64,000 nt of DNA. Source: Halobacteria archaeon HArc-gm2. GTDB taxonomy: Archaea > Halobacteriota > Halobacteria > Halobacteriales > Haloarculaceae. Location of the stretch: contig JAOPKE010000003.1 of assembly GCA_025517465.1 (NCBI GenBank), positions 456,113-520,112 of the forward strand. The letters run 5' to 3'. This document shows positions 17,373-25,082 of this stretch, piece by piece. A program made the position numbers and the translations under genes. Below the pieces are notes generated by a model. That model was not told the origin of the DNA, did no database searches, and saw only the letters and a program-made list of their open reading frames with translations. Position 1 is the stretch's first letter; every line of letters starts with the position of its first letter.

Positions 17373-17945
17373 TCAGACGTCGGTGCCGACGACGTAGGTG
17401 TTCGCGACCCGGTCGCCGATGCGCTGGCCGTCGTCGCTGACGAACATGACGCCGGCTTCGACGGCGAGCCAGACGGCCATGAGGAACATCGCGAAGAAGA
17501 ACCCGACGAAACCGAACAGGCCGAGGAGCGCCATGAGGGGGAACGGCAGGAGCAGGAGCGCGGTCCGGATCAGCCGCTGACGCTTGGACGGCGCGCCGCC
17601 GTCCTCGTCGACGACCGCGACGTCCTGGGAGCGCTTCCCGAACGTCTGGCCGGTATCGGCGTAGTAGACGAAGTACCAGATCAGCACCGCGCCGATGGCG
17701 AGCCAGAGCACACCCCGGATCACGAAGCCGAATGCCGCCGTCGCGAGGAACGCGCCGCTATCGATCGCCGATGGGTCGGCCGCGTTCATCCCCATCCCCG
17801 CGCCGAACGAGAGCACCGAACTGATCACGGCGGAGACGATCCACAGGCCGAACGCGGCGGCACTCAGTAACGCGAAGTCGATGAGATACGCCGCGAGCCG
17901 GTCCGACGTAGCGTCGGCCGCACGCTGGGCGATTGTTGCTGACAT
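17373..17945 (-). CDS. RDD family membrane protein
   Basis: 190 aa. R..D..D signature visible as ATSDRLAAYLIDFALLSAAA in TM1; then three to four TM segments, with DTGQTFGKRSQDVAVVDEDG the conserved loop seen in RDD proteins (GxTxGKxxxxI). Function of the family is largely unknown, though some act as Na+/H+ antiporters. ATG 17945; no clear neighbours on its strand. Confidence 0.82.
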   Translation of the reverse strand: MSATIAQRAADATSDRLAAYLIDFALLSAAAFGLWIVSAVISSVLSFGAGMGMNAADPSAIDSGAFLATAAFGFVIRGVLWLAIGAVLIWYFVYYADTGQTFGKRSQDVAVVDEDGGAPSKRQRLIRTALLLLPFPLMALLGLFGFVGFFFAMFLMAVWLAVEAGVMFVSDDGQRIGDRVANTYVVGTDV

Positions 17946-18009
17946 GAGTTAGTTGCCTGGACGGTGCATGTTAGTGTCCGTGTATAATCGTTTCGGCTAC
18001 GGCGTCGAT

Positions 18010-18420
18010 TCAGGGGCGATCCGGCGTCCAGACGCCCCTGAATCGGTTCGTCTCGGCCGTTGGCTCGACGTCGAAGCCCAGTCGCTCGTAGAAGGGGCGG
18101 ACGCCGGCGTCGAACTCGGCGACGAGGCGCTCCCGCCGGGCAGCGGCGGTCTCGGCCAGTTCGGTCCCGATCCCCTGCCCGCGACGGTTCCGACGGACCG
18201 CGACGGCGTCTATCCGGTCTCCGGCGAGGACGAGCGCGCCGAGGACGGTGGCGTCGGTGGCTTCGTCGTCGCCGCGGCTTTCGGCGGCTCTCACGGCGAC
18301 CAGGACGGCGCCCGCCTCGATTTGCTCCCGGAGTCTATCGTGGTCGACCGCGAGCGCGGCACCGTCGAGGACGTTGCGGACGGCGGCAACCTCGCCGGGG
18401 TCGGCCTCGCGGACGCGCAT
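18010..18420 (-). CDS. GNAT-family N-acetyltransferase
   Basis: 136 aa, acetyl-CoA-dependent acyltransferase. Acetyl-CoA loop RRNRRGQGIGTELAETAAAR is clear and the C-terminal FYERLGFDVEPT is family-typical. It starts at the base immediately after the stop codon of the SAMP2 gene (TAG then ATG), so the two are almost certainly co-transcribed. Whether it acetylates SAMP2 or its targets is unknown. Confidence 0.85.
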   Translation of the reverse strand: MRVREADPGEVAAVRNVLDGAALAVDHDRLREQIEAGAVLVAVRAAESRGDDEATDATVLGALVLAGDRIDAVAVRRNRRGQGIGTELAETAAARRERLVAEFDAGVRPFYERLGFDVEPTAETNRFRGVWTPDRP

Positions 18421-18621
18421 CTACCCGCCCTTGATGAGGCGGACGACGCGGACGTGGTCGGCGTCGACCGGCTGGTCCTCGGGGACGGTGTGGCCGTCGA
18501 CCATCACCGAGACCGCGTGAGGGCTCAGGTCGACGGCGGCGAGCAGGTCGGCGTAGGTGGCGTCGGCGTCGACGGCCACGTCGTGGCTGTCCTCGCCGAC
18601 GACGTCGACGGTGACGTTCAT
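18421..18621 (-). CDS. samp2: Ubiquitin-like small archaeal modifier protein 2
   Basis: 66 aa beta-grasp protein ending in the diglycine RLIKGG needed for adenylation by the E1-like UbaA. Starts MNVTVDVVGEDSHDVAVD, with DGHTVPEDQPVDADHVRVV near the end; length and sequence correspond to Haloferax SAMP2, which forms isopeptide conjugates on lysines and supplies sulfur for tRNA thiolation. The K three residues before the GG (LIKGG) is retained. Directly abuts the GNAT gene. Confidence 0.92.
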   Translation of the reverse strand: MNVTVDVVGEDSHDVAVDADATYADLLAAVDLSPHAVSVMVDGHTVPEDQPVDADHVRVVRLIKGG

Positions 18622-18664
18622 GGCCGACGATTGGCTGCGACGGCCTTGAGCGTGTCGTCACCCA

Positions 18665-19717
18665 TCAGATCGGGTCGGTAGCGGTGGCCGGCGCGGCCTC
18701 GCTCCGGTTCCGGTAGGCGTCCCAGATCCCGAGGACGAGCGCGCCGAACCCGAGCACCAGCACGACGGTCTGGACGAGCTGGCCGAGCAGGGGGACCAGT
18801 CCGACCAGCGCGACGGCGACGACGCCGACGATCAGTGCGAGCCAGCGGTTGTCCAGGCCCGCGTACGACAGCAGCCACTCGCCGAGCGCGTAGCGGCCGT
18901 ACACCGAGGCGGCCCAGAGTAACAGGACGAAGAGCAAGAGCCCGGCCAGCGACAGCGGGATGCCGATGAACGTGACGAACACCAGGACCAGGCCGGCTAC
19001 GACGCCGAGTGCGACGAGCATTCCGATGCCGCCGGTCCGGACCGGCTCCGCGGCCACGCGGTCGGCGACCTCGGTGGAGAACCGGGGGAAGGCAAAGAGC
19101 AGGATAGCGCCGAACAACAGCGTCACGAGGGCGCCGTAGAGGTCGAACAGCGGCCCGCCGAGGCCCAGGTCCGGACCGCCGCCGGTCTGGACGCTCTCGT
19201 CACGGGTGACGCTCCCCCCGACTACCGACCCGTCGGCCCGGGAGAGGTCGCCGTCGTAGGTGAGGTTGCCCTCGATGCGGGCGTCCGGGCCGAGCGTGAT
19301 CGTGTCGGCGCCCAGTTCCGCGTCGCCGCCGACGACCCCGTCGACGAAGATGGAGCCCGCGCCGGCCGTGAGCGAGCCGTCGATTCGTCCGGTGTCGGCG
19401 ACCCGGACGGAGCCGCCGCCGGCCTCGACGTCGCCCGTGACGTTCCCGGCGACCTCGATGGAGCCGCCGGACATCTCCACGTCGCCCCGGACGGTCCCCG
19501 ACTCGCCGATGCGCACGTCCCCGCCCGCGGTCGTGAGGTCGCCCTCGACGGTGCCGCGGACGACGACTGAGCCGGCGAACGCCTCCAGGTCGTCGTCGAC
19601 GGTCTCGCCTTCCGCGACGACGACGGTGCCGCCGCTGCGCGTCTCGGCCGCCGCGACCGCGGGGAGGGAGGCGAGCAGTGCGACGACGACGAGCAGCGTG
19701 AGCGCTGTGCGAGTCAT
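18665..19717 (-). CDS. Bactofilin-like polymer-forming protein with signal peptide and C-terminal membrane domain
   Basis: 350 aa from ATG 19717. A TATA box (TTTATA, minus strand, 19743-19748) is about 27 bases upstream, so translation from this leaderless ATG is preferred over GTG 19735. Order: signal peptide (TRTALTLLVVVALLASLPAV then AAAE), a right-handed beta-helix of glycine-rich turns from about residue 30 to 170 (VVVRGTVEGDLTTAGGDVRI, repeated GxVxGDV rungs), then four to five TM segments from about 190. An exported beta-helix anchored by a membrane tail; likely surface or envelope role. Confidence 0.75.
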   Translation of the reverse strand: MTRTALTLLVVVALLASLPAVAAAETRSGGTVVVAEGETVDDDLEAFAGSVVVRGTVEGDLTTAGGDVRIGESGTVRGDVEMSGGSIEVAGNVTGDVEAGGGSVRVADTGRIDGSLTAGAGSIFVDGVVGGDAELGADTITLGPDARIEGNLTYDGDLSRADGSVVGGSVTRDESVQTGGGPDLGLGGPLFDLYGALVTLLFGAILLFAFPRFSTEVADRVAAEPVRTGGIGMLVALGVVAGLVLVFVTFIGIPLSLAGLLLFVLLLWAASVYGRYALGEWLLSYAGLDNRWLALIVGVVAVALVGLVPLLGQLVQTVVLVLGFGALVLGIWDAYRNRSEAAPATATDPI

Positions 19718-19813
19718 TCGATCGAATTTTCTCACGGACCCCTATAAAATCGTGAGCGGAGTTTCCGGCGCTGAAAGCGTGCGCCACGGCGTCGAACCGC
19801 GCTCAGTCGTCCG

Positions 19814-20692
19814 TCAGTCCTCGGTCGCAGTCGGGTAGTCGGTGCCCAGCAGGTCGTCGGCCGAGGCGGGCTCGTCCTCGGCCTCGGCGGCGGGGCTCAC
19901 GCTCCCGGTCTGGTAGCCGTGCAGGTCCAGCGTGACGTGGTCGAAGCCGACGTCGGCGATGTGGTCCCGGGCCGCCCGGACGAAGTCCGGATCCAGCGCC
20001 ACGTCGAGTTCCTCCTCGCCCACTTCGATGCGTGCGAGGCCGTCGTGGTCGCGCACGCGGAACTGCTCGAAGCCCCACGTCCGGAGGAGGCGTTCGGCCT
20101 TCTCGACGCGGGAGAGGCGGTCCTCGGTGACCTCCAGGCCCGTCGGGATGCGCGAGGAGAGACACGCCATCGAGGGCTTGTCCGCCACCGAGAGGCCGTA
20201 CTCGCGGGCGATCTCTCGCACTTCCTCCTTGGTGATGTCGTGTTCGAGCAGCGGGGAGTAGGCGTTCAGCTCTTCGACGGCGCGGAGGCCCGGGCGGTGG
20301 CCCTCGCCGGGGTCGGACGCGTTGGTGCCGTCGCAGACCACGTCGATCCCCTGCTCGCGGGCCTCGTCGTACATGGCCGAGAGGCGCATCGACCGGCAGT
20401 GGTAACAGCGCTCGTCGTCGTTGGCGACGAACGACTCGCTGTCGAGTTCGGAGAACTCCACGATCTCGTGACGGATGCCGATCTCCTCGGCGACGCGGTT
20501 GGCGTCCTCGAGTTCGGCCGCCGGGAGCGTCTCGCTCTTGGCGGTACAGGCGACGGCGTCGTCGCCGAGCGCGTCGTGGGCGATTGCGGCGACGACCGAG
20601 GAGTCGACGCCCCCGGAGAAGGCGATCAGGACGGCGTCACGCTCGGCGAGGTCGGCGCGAGCAGCGTCGAGTTTGGCCGCGACGGCAGTCAT
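19814..20692 (-). CDS. larE: ATP-dependent sacrificial sulfur transferase LarE
   Basis: 292 aa from ATG 20692; the open frame runs much further upstream but only this start gives a family-like N-terminus. PP-loop ATPase motif AFSGGVDSSVVAA at about residues 24-36, ERCYHCRSMRL, GTNASD and KPSMACLSSRIPTG with the conserved Cys. LarE activates the substrate with ATP and donates sulfur from a cysteine (or a [4Fe-4S]-bound sulfide) to make the pincer thioacids. Complements LarB at 14054. Confidence 0.9.
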   Translation of the reverse strand: MTAVAAKLDAARADLAERDAVLIAFSGGVDSSVVAAIAHDALGDDAVACTAKSETLPAAELEDANRVAEEIGIRHEIVEFSELDSESFVANDDERCYHCRSMRLSAMYDEAREQGIDVVCDGTNASDPGEGHRPGLRAVEELNAYSPLLEHDITKEEVREIAREYGLSVADKPSMACLSSRIPTGLEVTEDRLSRVEKAERLLRTWGFEQFRVRDHDGLARIEVGEEELDVALDPDFVRAARDHIADVGFDHVTLDLHGYQTGSVSPAAEAEDEPASADDLLGTDYPTATED

Positions 20693-20902
20693 GGGCTGTC
20701 GTTCGGTACGCGGAGAGAAAAGTCCGTTGCGTCTCGCGCAGTGCCCCAGTTCGATTGACACGACGGTGTCCGCCGTGACCACGACCCCGGTTAGACGGCC
20801 GCCAACAGCCGTCTCCTCCCCGCAGATCCCGGCGACGTCCGGCGGTCCGATGACGCGCGTCATACGCACTTTTACAACCGAGAATCGCGAACTCACAGCT
20901 CC

Positions 20903-21679
20903 ATGGGGGTCTATACCATCGCGGGCGGCAAGGGCGGCGTCGGCAAGTCCACGACGACGGCGTCGCTCGGCGTCGCGTTGCACGACGCCGGCTTCGACGT
21001 CGTCCTGGTCGACGCCGACCTGGCACTGCCGAACCTCGCCGAGGTCCTCGGCGAGCCGAACGAATCGGGAATCCACTCGGTACTGGCGGGCGAGGCGGCC
21101 GTCGACGACGTCCTCCGCGCAGTCGCTGACGGGCCGGACCTGATCGCCGGCGGCCAGACCATCGAACACTTCGAACAGGCCGACCCGGCGAACCTGCGGG
21201 CGGTGATCGACCCGCTCGACGACGAGTACGACGTCGTCCTGGTCGACACCGGCGCGGGGCTGAGCCACGAGGCGCTCGTCGCGACGGGGCTGGCCGACGG
21301 GACCGTGCTGGTGACGACGCCACAGGAAGCGGCCGTCGACAACGTCGCCAAGACCGCCGAGTTCGTCGACCACGCCGAGGCGACGGTACTGGGCGCCGTG
21401 GTGACGCGGACGACTGCGGACACCGACCTCGGCGACATCGCCGGCCGACTCGGCGTCCCCCTCCTCGGCGCGGTTCCGGAGGACGCCGCCGTCGACGCGG
21501 CGCCCGCCACCAGCGGCGCGGCGGGCGACGCCTACCGCTCGCTCGCCTCGACGCTCGCGACCTGCCACGACGGCTGGGAAGACGGTGAGGAGGGAGCCGT
21601 CGACGCCCCCGCGAGCGTGGCCCTCGACGCCCCCCAGCGGCGCGGGCCGACCGGAACCGAGAGCGTCTCGGCGGACTAG
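20903..21679 (+). CDS. MinD/ParA-like P-loop ATPase
   Basis: 258 aa. Deviant Walker A GGKGGVGKSTTTASLGVAL at residues 8-18 with the signature lysine, VVLVDADLALPNLAEVLGE, and YDVVLVDTGAGLS as the switch/Walker B segment. C-terminal 30 residues are acidic and likely disordered, without a clear amphipathic MinD membrane-targeting helix. Haloarchaea hold several MinD homologues, one shown to position polar structures; the role of this one is unknown. CTTTTACAA lies about 25-30 bases before the ATG. Confidence 0.85.
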   Translation: MGVYTIAGGKGGVGKSTTTASLGVALHDAGFDVVLVDADLALPNLAEVLGEPNESGIHSVLAGEAAVDDVLRAVADGPDLIAGGQTIEHFEQADPANLRAVIDPLDDEYDVVLVDTGAGLSHEALVATGLADGTVLVTTPQEAAVDNVAKTAEFVDHAEATVLGAVVTRTTADTDLGDIAGRLGVPLLGAVPEDAAVDAAPATSGAAGDAYRSLASTLATCHDGWEDGEEGAVDAPASVALDAPQRRGPTGTESVSAD

Positions 21680-21684
21680 TCTCG

Positions 21685-21864
21685 TCGGCGTCCGGCCGAA
21701 CTGCGTGAGGCCGGGCTCGGGAGACGAGCGGAGCGAGTCTGTCGGCGTCCACGCGAACAAAGTGAGCGTGGGCTCGATAGACGAACGAAGTGAGTCTATC
21801 GGCGTCCTGTCGAGCGCAGTGAGACAGGGCTCATCGGATGAGCAGCGCGAATCCGATGGCGTGC
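21685..21864. repeat. 57-bp tandem array of six constant-core hairpins
   Basis: Spacer TCGGCGTCC recurs at 21685, 21742 and 21799 (exact 57-bp period; a degenerate one near 21856). Each unit holds two hairpins with an 11-nt core and fully paired stems that differ in sequence: 21692-21714 (CCGGCC/GGCCGG), 21722-21740 (AGAC/GTCT), 21749-21771 (CCACGC/GCGTGG), 21776-21800 (GATAGAC/GTCTATC), 21806-21828 (CCTGTC/GACAGG), 21832-21858 (CATCGGAT/ATCCGATG). The cores (for example GAACGAAGTGA) are near constant. Confidence 0.9.
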
Positions 21865-21926
21865 GACCGGACGCGTGTGAGAGCGACAACCCTTTTGCCG
21901 AACGGGCGGGTACCCGGTCACAGTCA

Positions 21927-24002
21927 ATGGACCTCGAATCGGTCTCGGGCGTCGGCAGCAAGACGGCCGACGCCCTCGCCGAACTCGACGACCCGGAGCG
22001 CGCGCTCCGCGAGGGCGACGTCGCCGAACTGGCCCGCGCCCCCGGGATCAGCGAGGGGCGGGCCGCCCGCATCGCTCGCGCGGCTATCCGGGACGACCAC
22101 GACGACCCCGGCGGGTTCCTGGCGACCGACCGCGCCCGCGAACTCTACCGGGACGCGCTCGACCTGCTCCAGGCGCGGACCGTCACGGACTACGCCGCCA
22201 AACGCCTCGAGACGATCTACCCCAGTTCGGTTCCCGGGCGCATCGAAGCGGTCCGGGAGTTCGCCGAGCGAGCGATGGACCGTGAGCCCGACGCGGACGT
22301 GCTGGCCGCCCTGGAGGACGTCGAGCCACTCGTCGAACCCGGCGACGTCCGCGTCAGGGACCGGTGTCTCGCGACGAGCGACGCCGAGCGCTACGCCGAG
22401 GCACAGTCCGCGATTCCCGAGATATCGGTGGAAATCGTCGACGACACCCGCCAGCTCGCCGAGCTCGGGCGCAGCTACGCGACGGTCGTCGCGCTGGACG
22501 AGTCCTTCGCCGGCGTCGAGGTTGCGGGCGACGTCCGCGTCGAACCGGACGCTCTGGAGAACCCGGCCGACGTCGTCCCCGAGCGCCCGCTGGCCTTCTT
22601 CGCGCGCAATCGGGACCGCCTGCAGGCCGCGGCGAAAGTGCATCGGGTCGCGGACCTGGAGCCGGCCTGTGATCTGGACGCCCTCGAATCGGCGCTCGAC
22701 CGCCTCAACGAGGACGGCAGCGTCCGCGACGACGGCGAACTCGACCGGCTGTCGACGGCCGTCGACGACCTCGACGCCGCGGTGTCGACGGCCGAATCGG
22801 TGGCCAACGACCATCTGCGGGAGGCCATCGAAGAGCAGGACGTCACCATCGAGGGGACGGACCTGCTATCGCTGGTCGAACGCGGCGCCGGCGTCGACTC
22901 GCTGCTCTCCCGGGAACTGGCCGACGAGTACGACCGCGCCGTCGAGAAGGCCCGCGACCACCTCGTCGACGCGCTCGACCTCCGGGACACCGAGGCGACC
23001 GCCCGGCGGGCGTTCCCCGACGACCCGACCTACCCCGTCGACCACGACGAGAACGCGGTGTCGCGCCTGCGCGAGGAACTGACGACTGCGCGGGACCGCC
23101 GGGCGGCCAGGCTCAAGCGCGAGGTGGCGAGCGACCTGGCAGGCCTGCGCGAGGACGCCGAGTCGCTGGTCGACGCCGCGCTCGAACTCGACGTGGAACT
23201 GGCCGTCGCCCGGTTCGCCGAGGACTTCGAATGTACGATTCCCGCCGTAGGAGGCGTCGACGGGGAGCCGGAAGACGAGCCCGGTTTCGCCATCGAGGGC
23301 GGGCGCTCGCCGCTGCTGGACGTCCCCTTCGACGACGTCGACCGGGTCGACTACCGCGTCGAGGGGATGGCCATCCTCTCCGGGGTCAACAGCGGCGGGA
23401 AGACGTCGACCCTGGACCTGGTCGCGCTGGTGACCATCCTGGCCCACATGGGGCTGCCCGTCCCCGCCGAGTCGGCCCGCGTCGAGCGCGTCGCGGAACT
23501 CCACTACCACGCCAAGACGCAGGGCACCCTCGACGCGGGCGCCTTCGAGTCGACGTTGCGGGACTTCGGCGGACTGGTGACGGATATCAGTTCGGACCGA
23601 CCGATCATGGTGCTCGTCGACGAACTGGAGTCCATCACCGAACCCGGCGCCGCCGCGACCATCATCGCCGGCATCCTCGAAGCGCTGGGCGAGCGCAACG
23701 CCACGGGCGTGTTCGTCTCCCACCTCGCGGGCGACGTCATCGACGCCGCCGACACCGACCTCACCGTCGACGGCATCCAGGCCGAGGGGCTCGTCGAGGG
23801 CGAACTCCGGGTGAATCGCTCGCCGGTCAAGGGGACGCTCGCACGCTCGACACCGGAGCTCATCGTGGAAAAGTTGGCTGAAAGCGAGGCCGAACGCAGA
23901 GAGGCCTCGAACAGCGCGAGCGACGGGGAGCGAACGGCGGCGAACGGCGGCGAGCCCGGAGGCGGTTTCTACGATGATTTGTTGGCGAAGTTTGAGGAGT
24001 AG
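21927..24002 (+). CDS. MutS-family ATPase with N-terminal helix-hairpin-helix
   Basis: 691 aa from ATG 21927 (MDLESVSGVGSKTADALAEL); the frame is open upstream through the hairpin array, but TACAACCCTTTTGCC-like promoter sequence sits just before this ATG. N-terminal HhH pair (residues 1-50), coiled-coil lever region, then the MutS ATPase with Walker A GVNSGGKTSTLDLVAL near residue 485, IMVLVDELESITEPGAAATI as Walker B and GVFVSHLAGD. MutS1 mismatch-binding domain is absent and no Smr domain is seen, so it resembles the archaeal MutS5/MutS2-like branch; role probably recombination rather than classical mismatch repair. Confidence 0.82.
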   Translation: MDLESVSGVGSKTADALAELDDPERALREGDVAELARAPGISEGRAARIARAAIRDDHDDPGGFLATDRARELYRDALDLLQARTVTDYAAKRLETIYPSSVPGRIEAVREFAERAMDREPDADVLAALEDVEPLVEPGDVRVRDRCLATSDAERYAEAQSAIPEISVEIVDDTRQLAELGRSYATVVALDESFAGVEVAGDVRVEPDALENPADVVPERPLAFFARNRDRLQAAAKVHRVADLEPACDLDALESALDRLNEDGSVRDDGELDRLSTAVDDLDAAVSTAESVANDHLREAIEEQDVTIEGTDLLSLVERGAGVDSLLSRELADEYDRAVEKARDHLVDALDLRDTEATARRAFPDDPTYPVDHDENAVSRLREELTTARDRRAARLKREVASDLAGLREDAESLVDAALELDVELAVARFAEDFECTIPAVGGVDGEPEDEPGFAIEGGRSPLLDVPFDDVDRVDYRVEGMAILSGVNSGGKTSTLDLVALVTILAHMGLPVPAESARVERVAELHYHAKTQGTLDAGAFESTLRDFGGLVTDISSDRPIMVLVDELESITEPGAAATIIAGILEALGERNATGVFVSHLAGDVIDAADTDLTVDGIQAEGLVEGELRVNRSPVKGTLARSTPELIVEKLAESEAERREASNSASDGERTAANGGEPGGGFYDDLLAKFEE

Positions 24003-24003
24003 G

Positions 24004-24090
24004 ACGGTCTGAGCGGAGCGAAGACCGTCGAAACGACGAACGGCGACCGCAGGGAGCCGTGAGGCAGGCCGGGCCCGAACGGAGTGAGGG
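24004..24090. repeat. Constant-core hairpins after the MutS-like gene
   Basis: 24004-24028 is a perfect 7-bp stem (ACGGTCT/AGACCGT) around GAGCGGAGCGA, starting two bases after the stop codon. 24074-24090 has the core GAACGGAGTGA with a three-base stem. Position right after the gene suggests a 3'-end or terminator-like role, but there is no T-tract. Confidence 0.75.
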
Positions 24091-24219
24091 GGCGGCTCAA
24101 GTCCAACCGCAGCGACGCATTCGAAATCGCAGGACAAAGACGGATTCGACTGTCCCGTCGCCCGCTAGCTTTACGCCATCAGGCCACCTACGTGAAATAC
24201 GCTACCGTCCCACACAGCC

Positions 24220-24447
24220 ATGAACAGACAGCACCGACGACTGGCGGGGGAGTGCGCCGATCTCAGAGAGCGGCTCGCCGATACGGAGGAGCGCGTGGAA
24301 CAGCTACAGAACACCCTGCAGGCCGTCGCCCGGGAGGCCGGCATCGCCTCGGTCACGCATCCCTGTCGGCGGTGCGAACAGAGCCTGCTGCTCGTCCGCG
24401 ACGGGCGAATCTACTGCCCCAGCTGCCGGTACGGCCGGTCGGTCTGA
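24220..24447 (+). CDS. Coiled-coil plus zinc-ribbon small protein
   Basis: 75 aa. N-terminal helix with heptad pattern (LRERLADTEERVEQLQNTL) followed by a zinc ribbon CRRCEQ...CPSC. Homologues of this layout occur across haloarchaea; function unknown. The gene lies 60 bases before halocyanin but is unlikely to be functionally linked. Confidence 0.68.
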   Translation: MNRQHRRLAGECADLRERLADTEERVEQLQNTLQAVAREAGIASVTHPCRRCEQSLLLVRDGRIYCPSCRYGRSV

Positions 24448-24506
24448 CCGGGCCCGGCGAGACACCGATCGAAAGGTACCTGTCCCGGGCGGCCCGTTCC
24501 ACGGGC

Positions 24507-24935
24507 ATGCGACGACGGACACTACTGGGGACGATAGCCGGGTCTTCGCTCGCTGGGCTCGCGGGCTGTAGTAGCAACGGCGGCGACGGGTCGGGCGGTG
24601 ACGGCGGCGCCGAAGAGAACGAAGTCGCAGTCGGGCCCGGGGGGTCGCTGACCTTCTCTCCCGAGACGATCATCGTCTCGCCCGGGACGACCGTGACCTG
24701 GACGTTCGAGAGCGCCTCGCACAACGTCTCCTGTAATCCCGAGCACGACAGCGCCGACGCGGTGTCGCTGCCCGAGGACGCCGAGCCGTTCGCCTCCTAC
24801 GAGGGGGACGACCGGTTCGCCACCGAGGAGGAGGGCGCGACGTTCGAACACACCTTCGAGGTCGAAGGGACGTACGACTACGTCTGCGTCCCCCACGTGA
24901 CCAGCGGGATGGTCGGAACCGTGGAAGTGGAGTAG
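24507..24935 (+). CDS. Halocyanin/plastocyanin-like blue copper lipoprotein
   Basis: 142 aa from ATG 24507. Twin-arginine signal MRRRTLLGTIAGSSLAGLAG then lipobox Cys (LAGC), a Gly/Ser-rich linker and a cupredoxin domain. Copper ligands: His in SASHNVSC, then Cys, His and Met in YDYVCVPHVTSGMVG. Extracytoplasmic electron carrier anchored by a lipid, as known for Natronomonas halocyanin. Redox partner is not encoded next to it. Confidence 0.9.
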   Translation: MRRRTLLGTIAGSSLAGLAGCSSNGGDGSGGDGGAEENEVAVGPGGSLTFSPETIIVSPGTTVTWTFESASHNVSCNPEHDSADAVSLPEDAEPFASYEGDDRFATEEEGATFEHTFEVEGTYDYVCVPHVTSGMVGTVEVE

Positions 24936-25025
24936 CTCGAGAGTCGGCTTCTGCGAACGGAACATCCGGTGCAGCGTGTGATTGCCACGCGTTCCCGCGA
25001 TCGGCCCCGTCGCCCTCTGTCGGTT

Positions 25026-25082
25026 TCACTTTCACCGTAAGTGGTAAATCGTTAAGTGTCGGCAGCACCCCAGTGAAAGTGA
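25026..25082. promoter_or_regulatory. 10-bp inverted repeat flanking the orc/cdc6 promoter
   Basis: TCACTTTCAC at 25026-25035 and its exact complement GTGAAAGTGA at 25073-25082 bracket an AT-rich 37-bp spacer with a TTAAGT box (about 25052-25057). The right arm overlaps the start codon. The CAGTGAAAGT string weakly resembles haloarchaeal origin-recognition boxes (core like CAGTGGAAAC). Could be an autoregulatory operator or a mini-ORB pair. Confidence 0.5.

Noticed and set aside
21685..21864. CRISPR array
   Set aside because: No alternation of constant repeats and unique spacers of 30-40 bp; variable parts are the hairpin stems. No cas genes beside it.
21585..21926. N-terminal extension of the MutS-like protein through the hairpin array
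   Set aside because: Open because the repeat period is a multiple of three, but promoter-like sequence and family N-terminus place the start at 21927.
20693..22072. Extension of larE upstream (frame open to 22072)
   Set aside because: Runs antisense to the MinD-like gene and the hairpin array; LarE similarity begins exactly at ATG 20692.
24004..24028. Rho-independent terminator after the MutS-like gene
   Set aside because: Good hairpin but no following T-run, which archaeal and bacterial intrinsic terminators need; kept as a repeat only.
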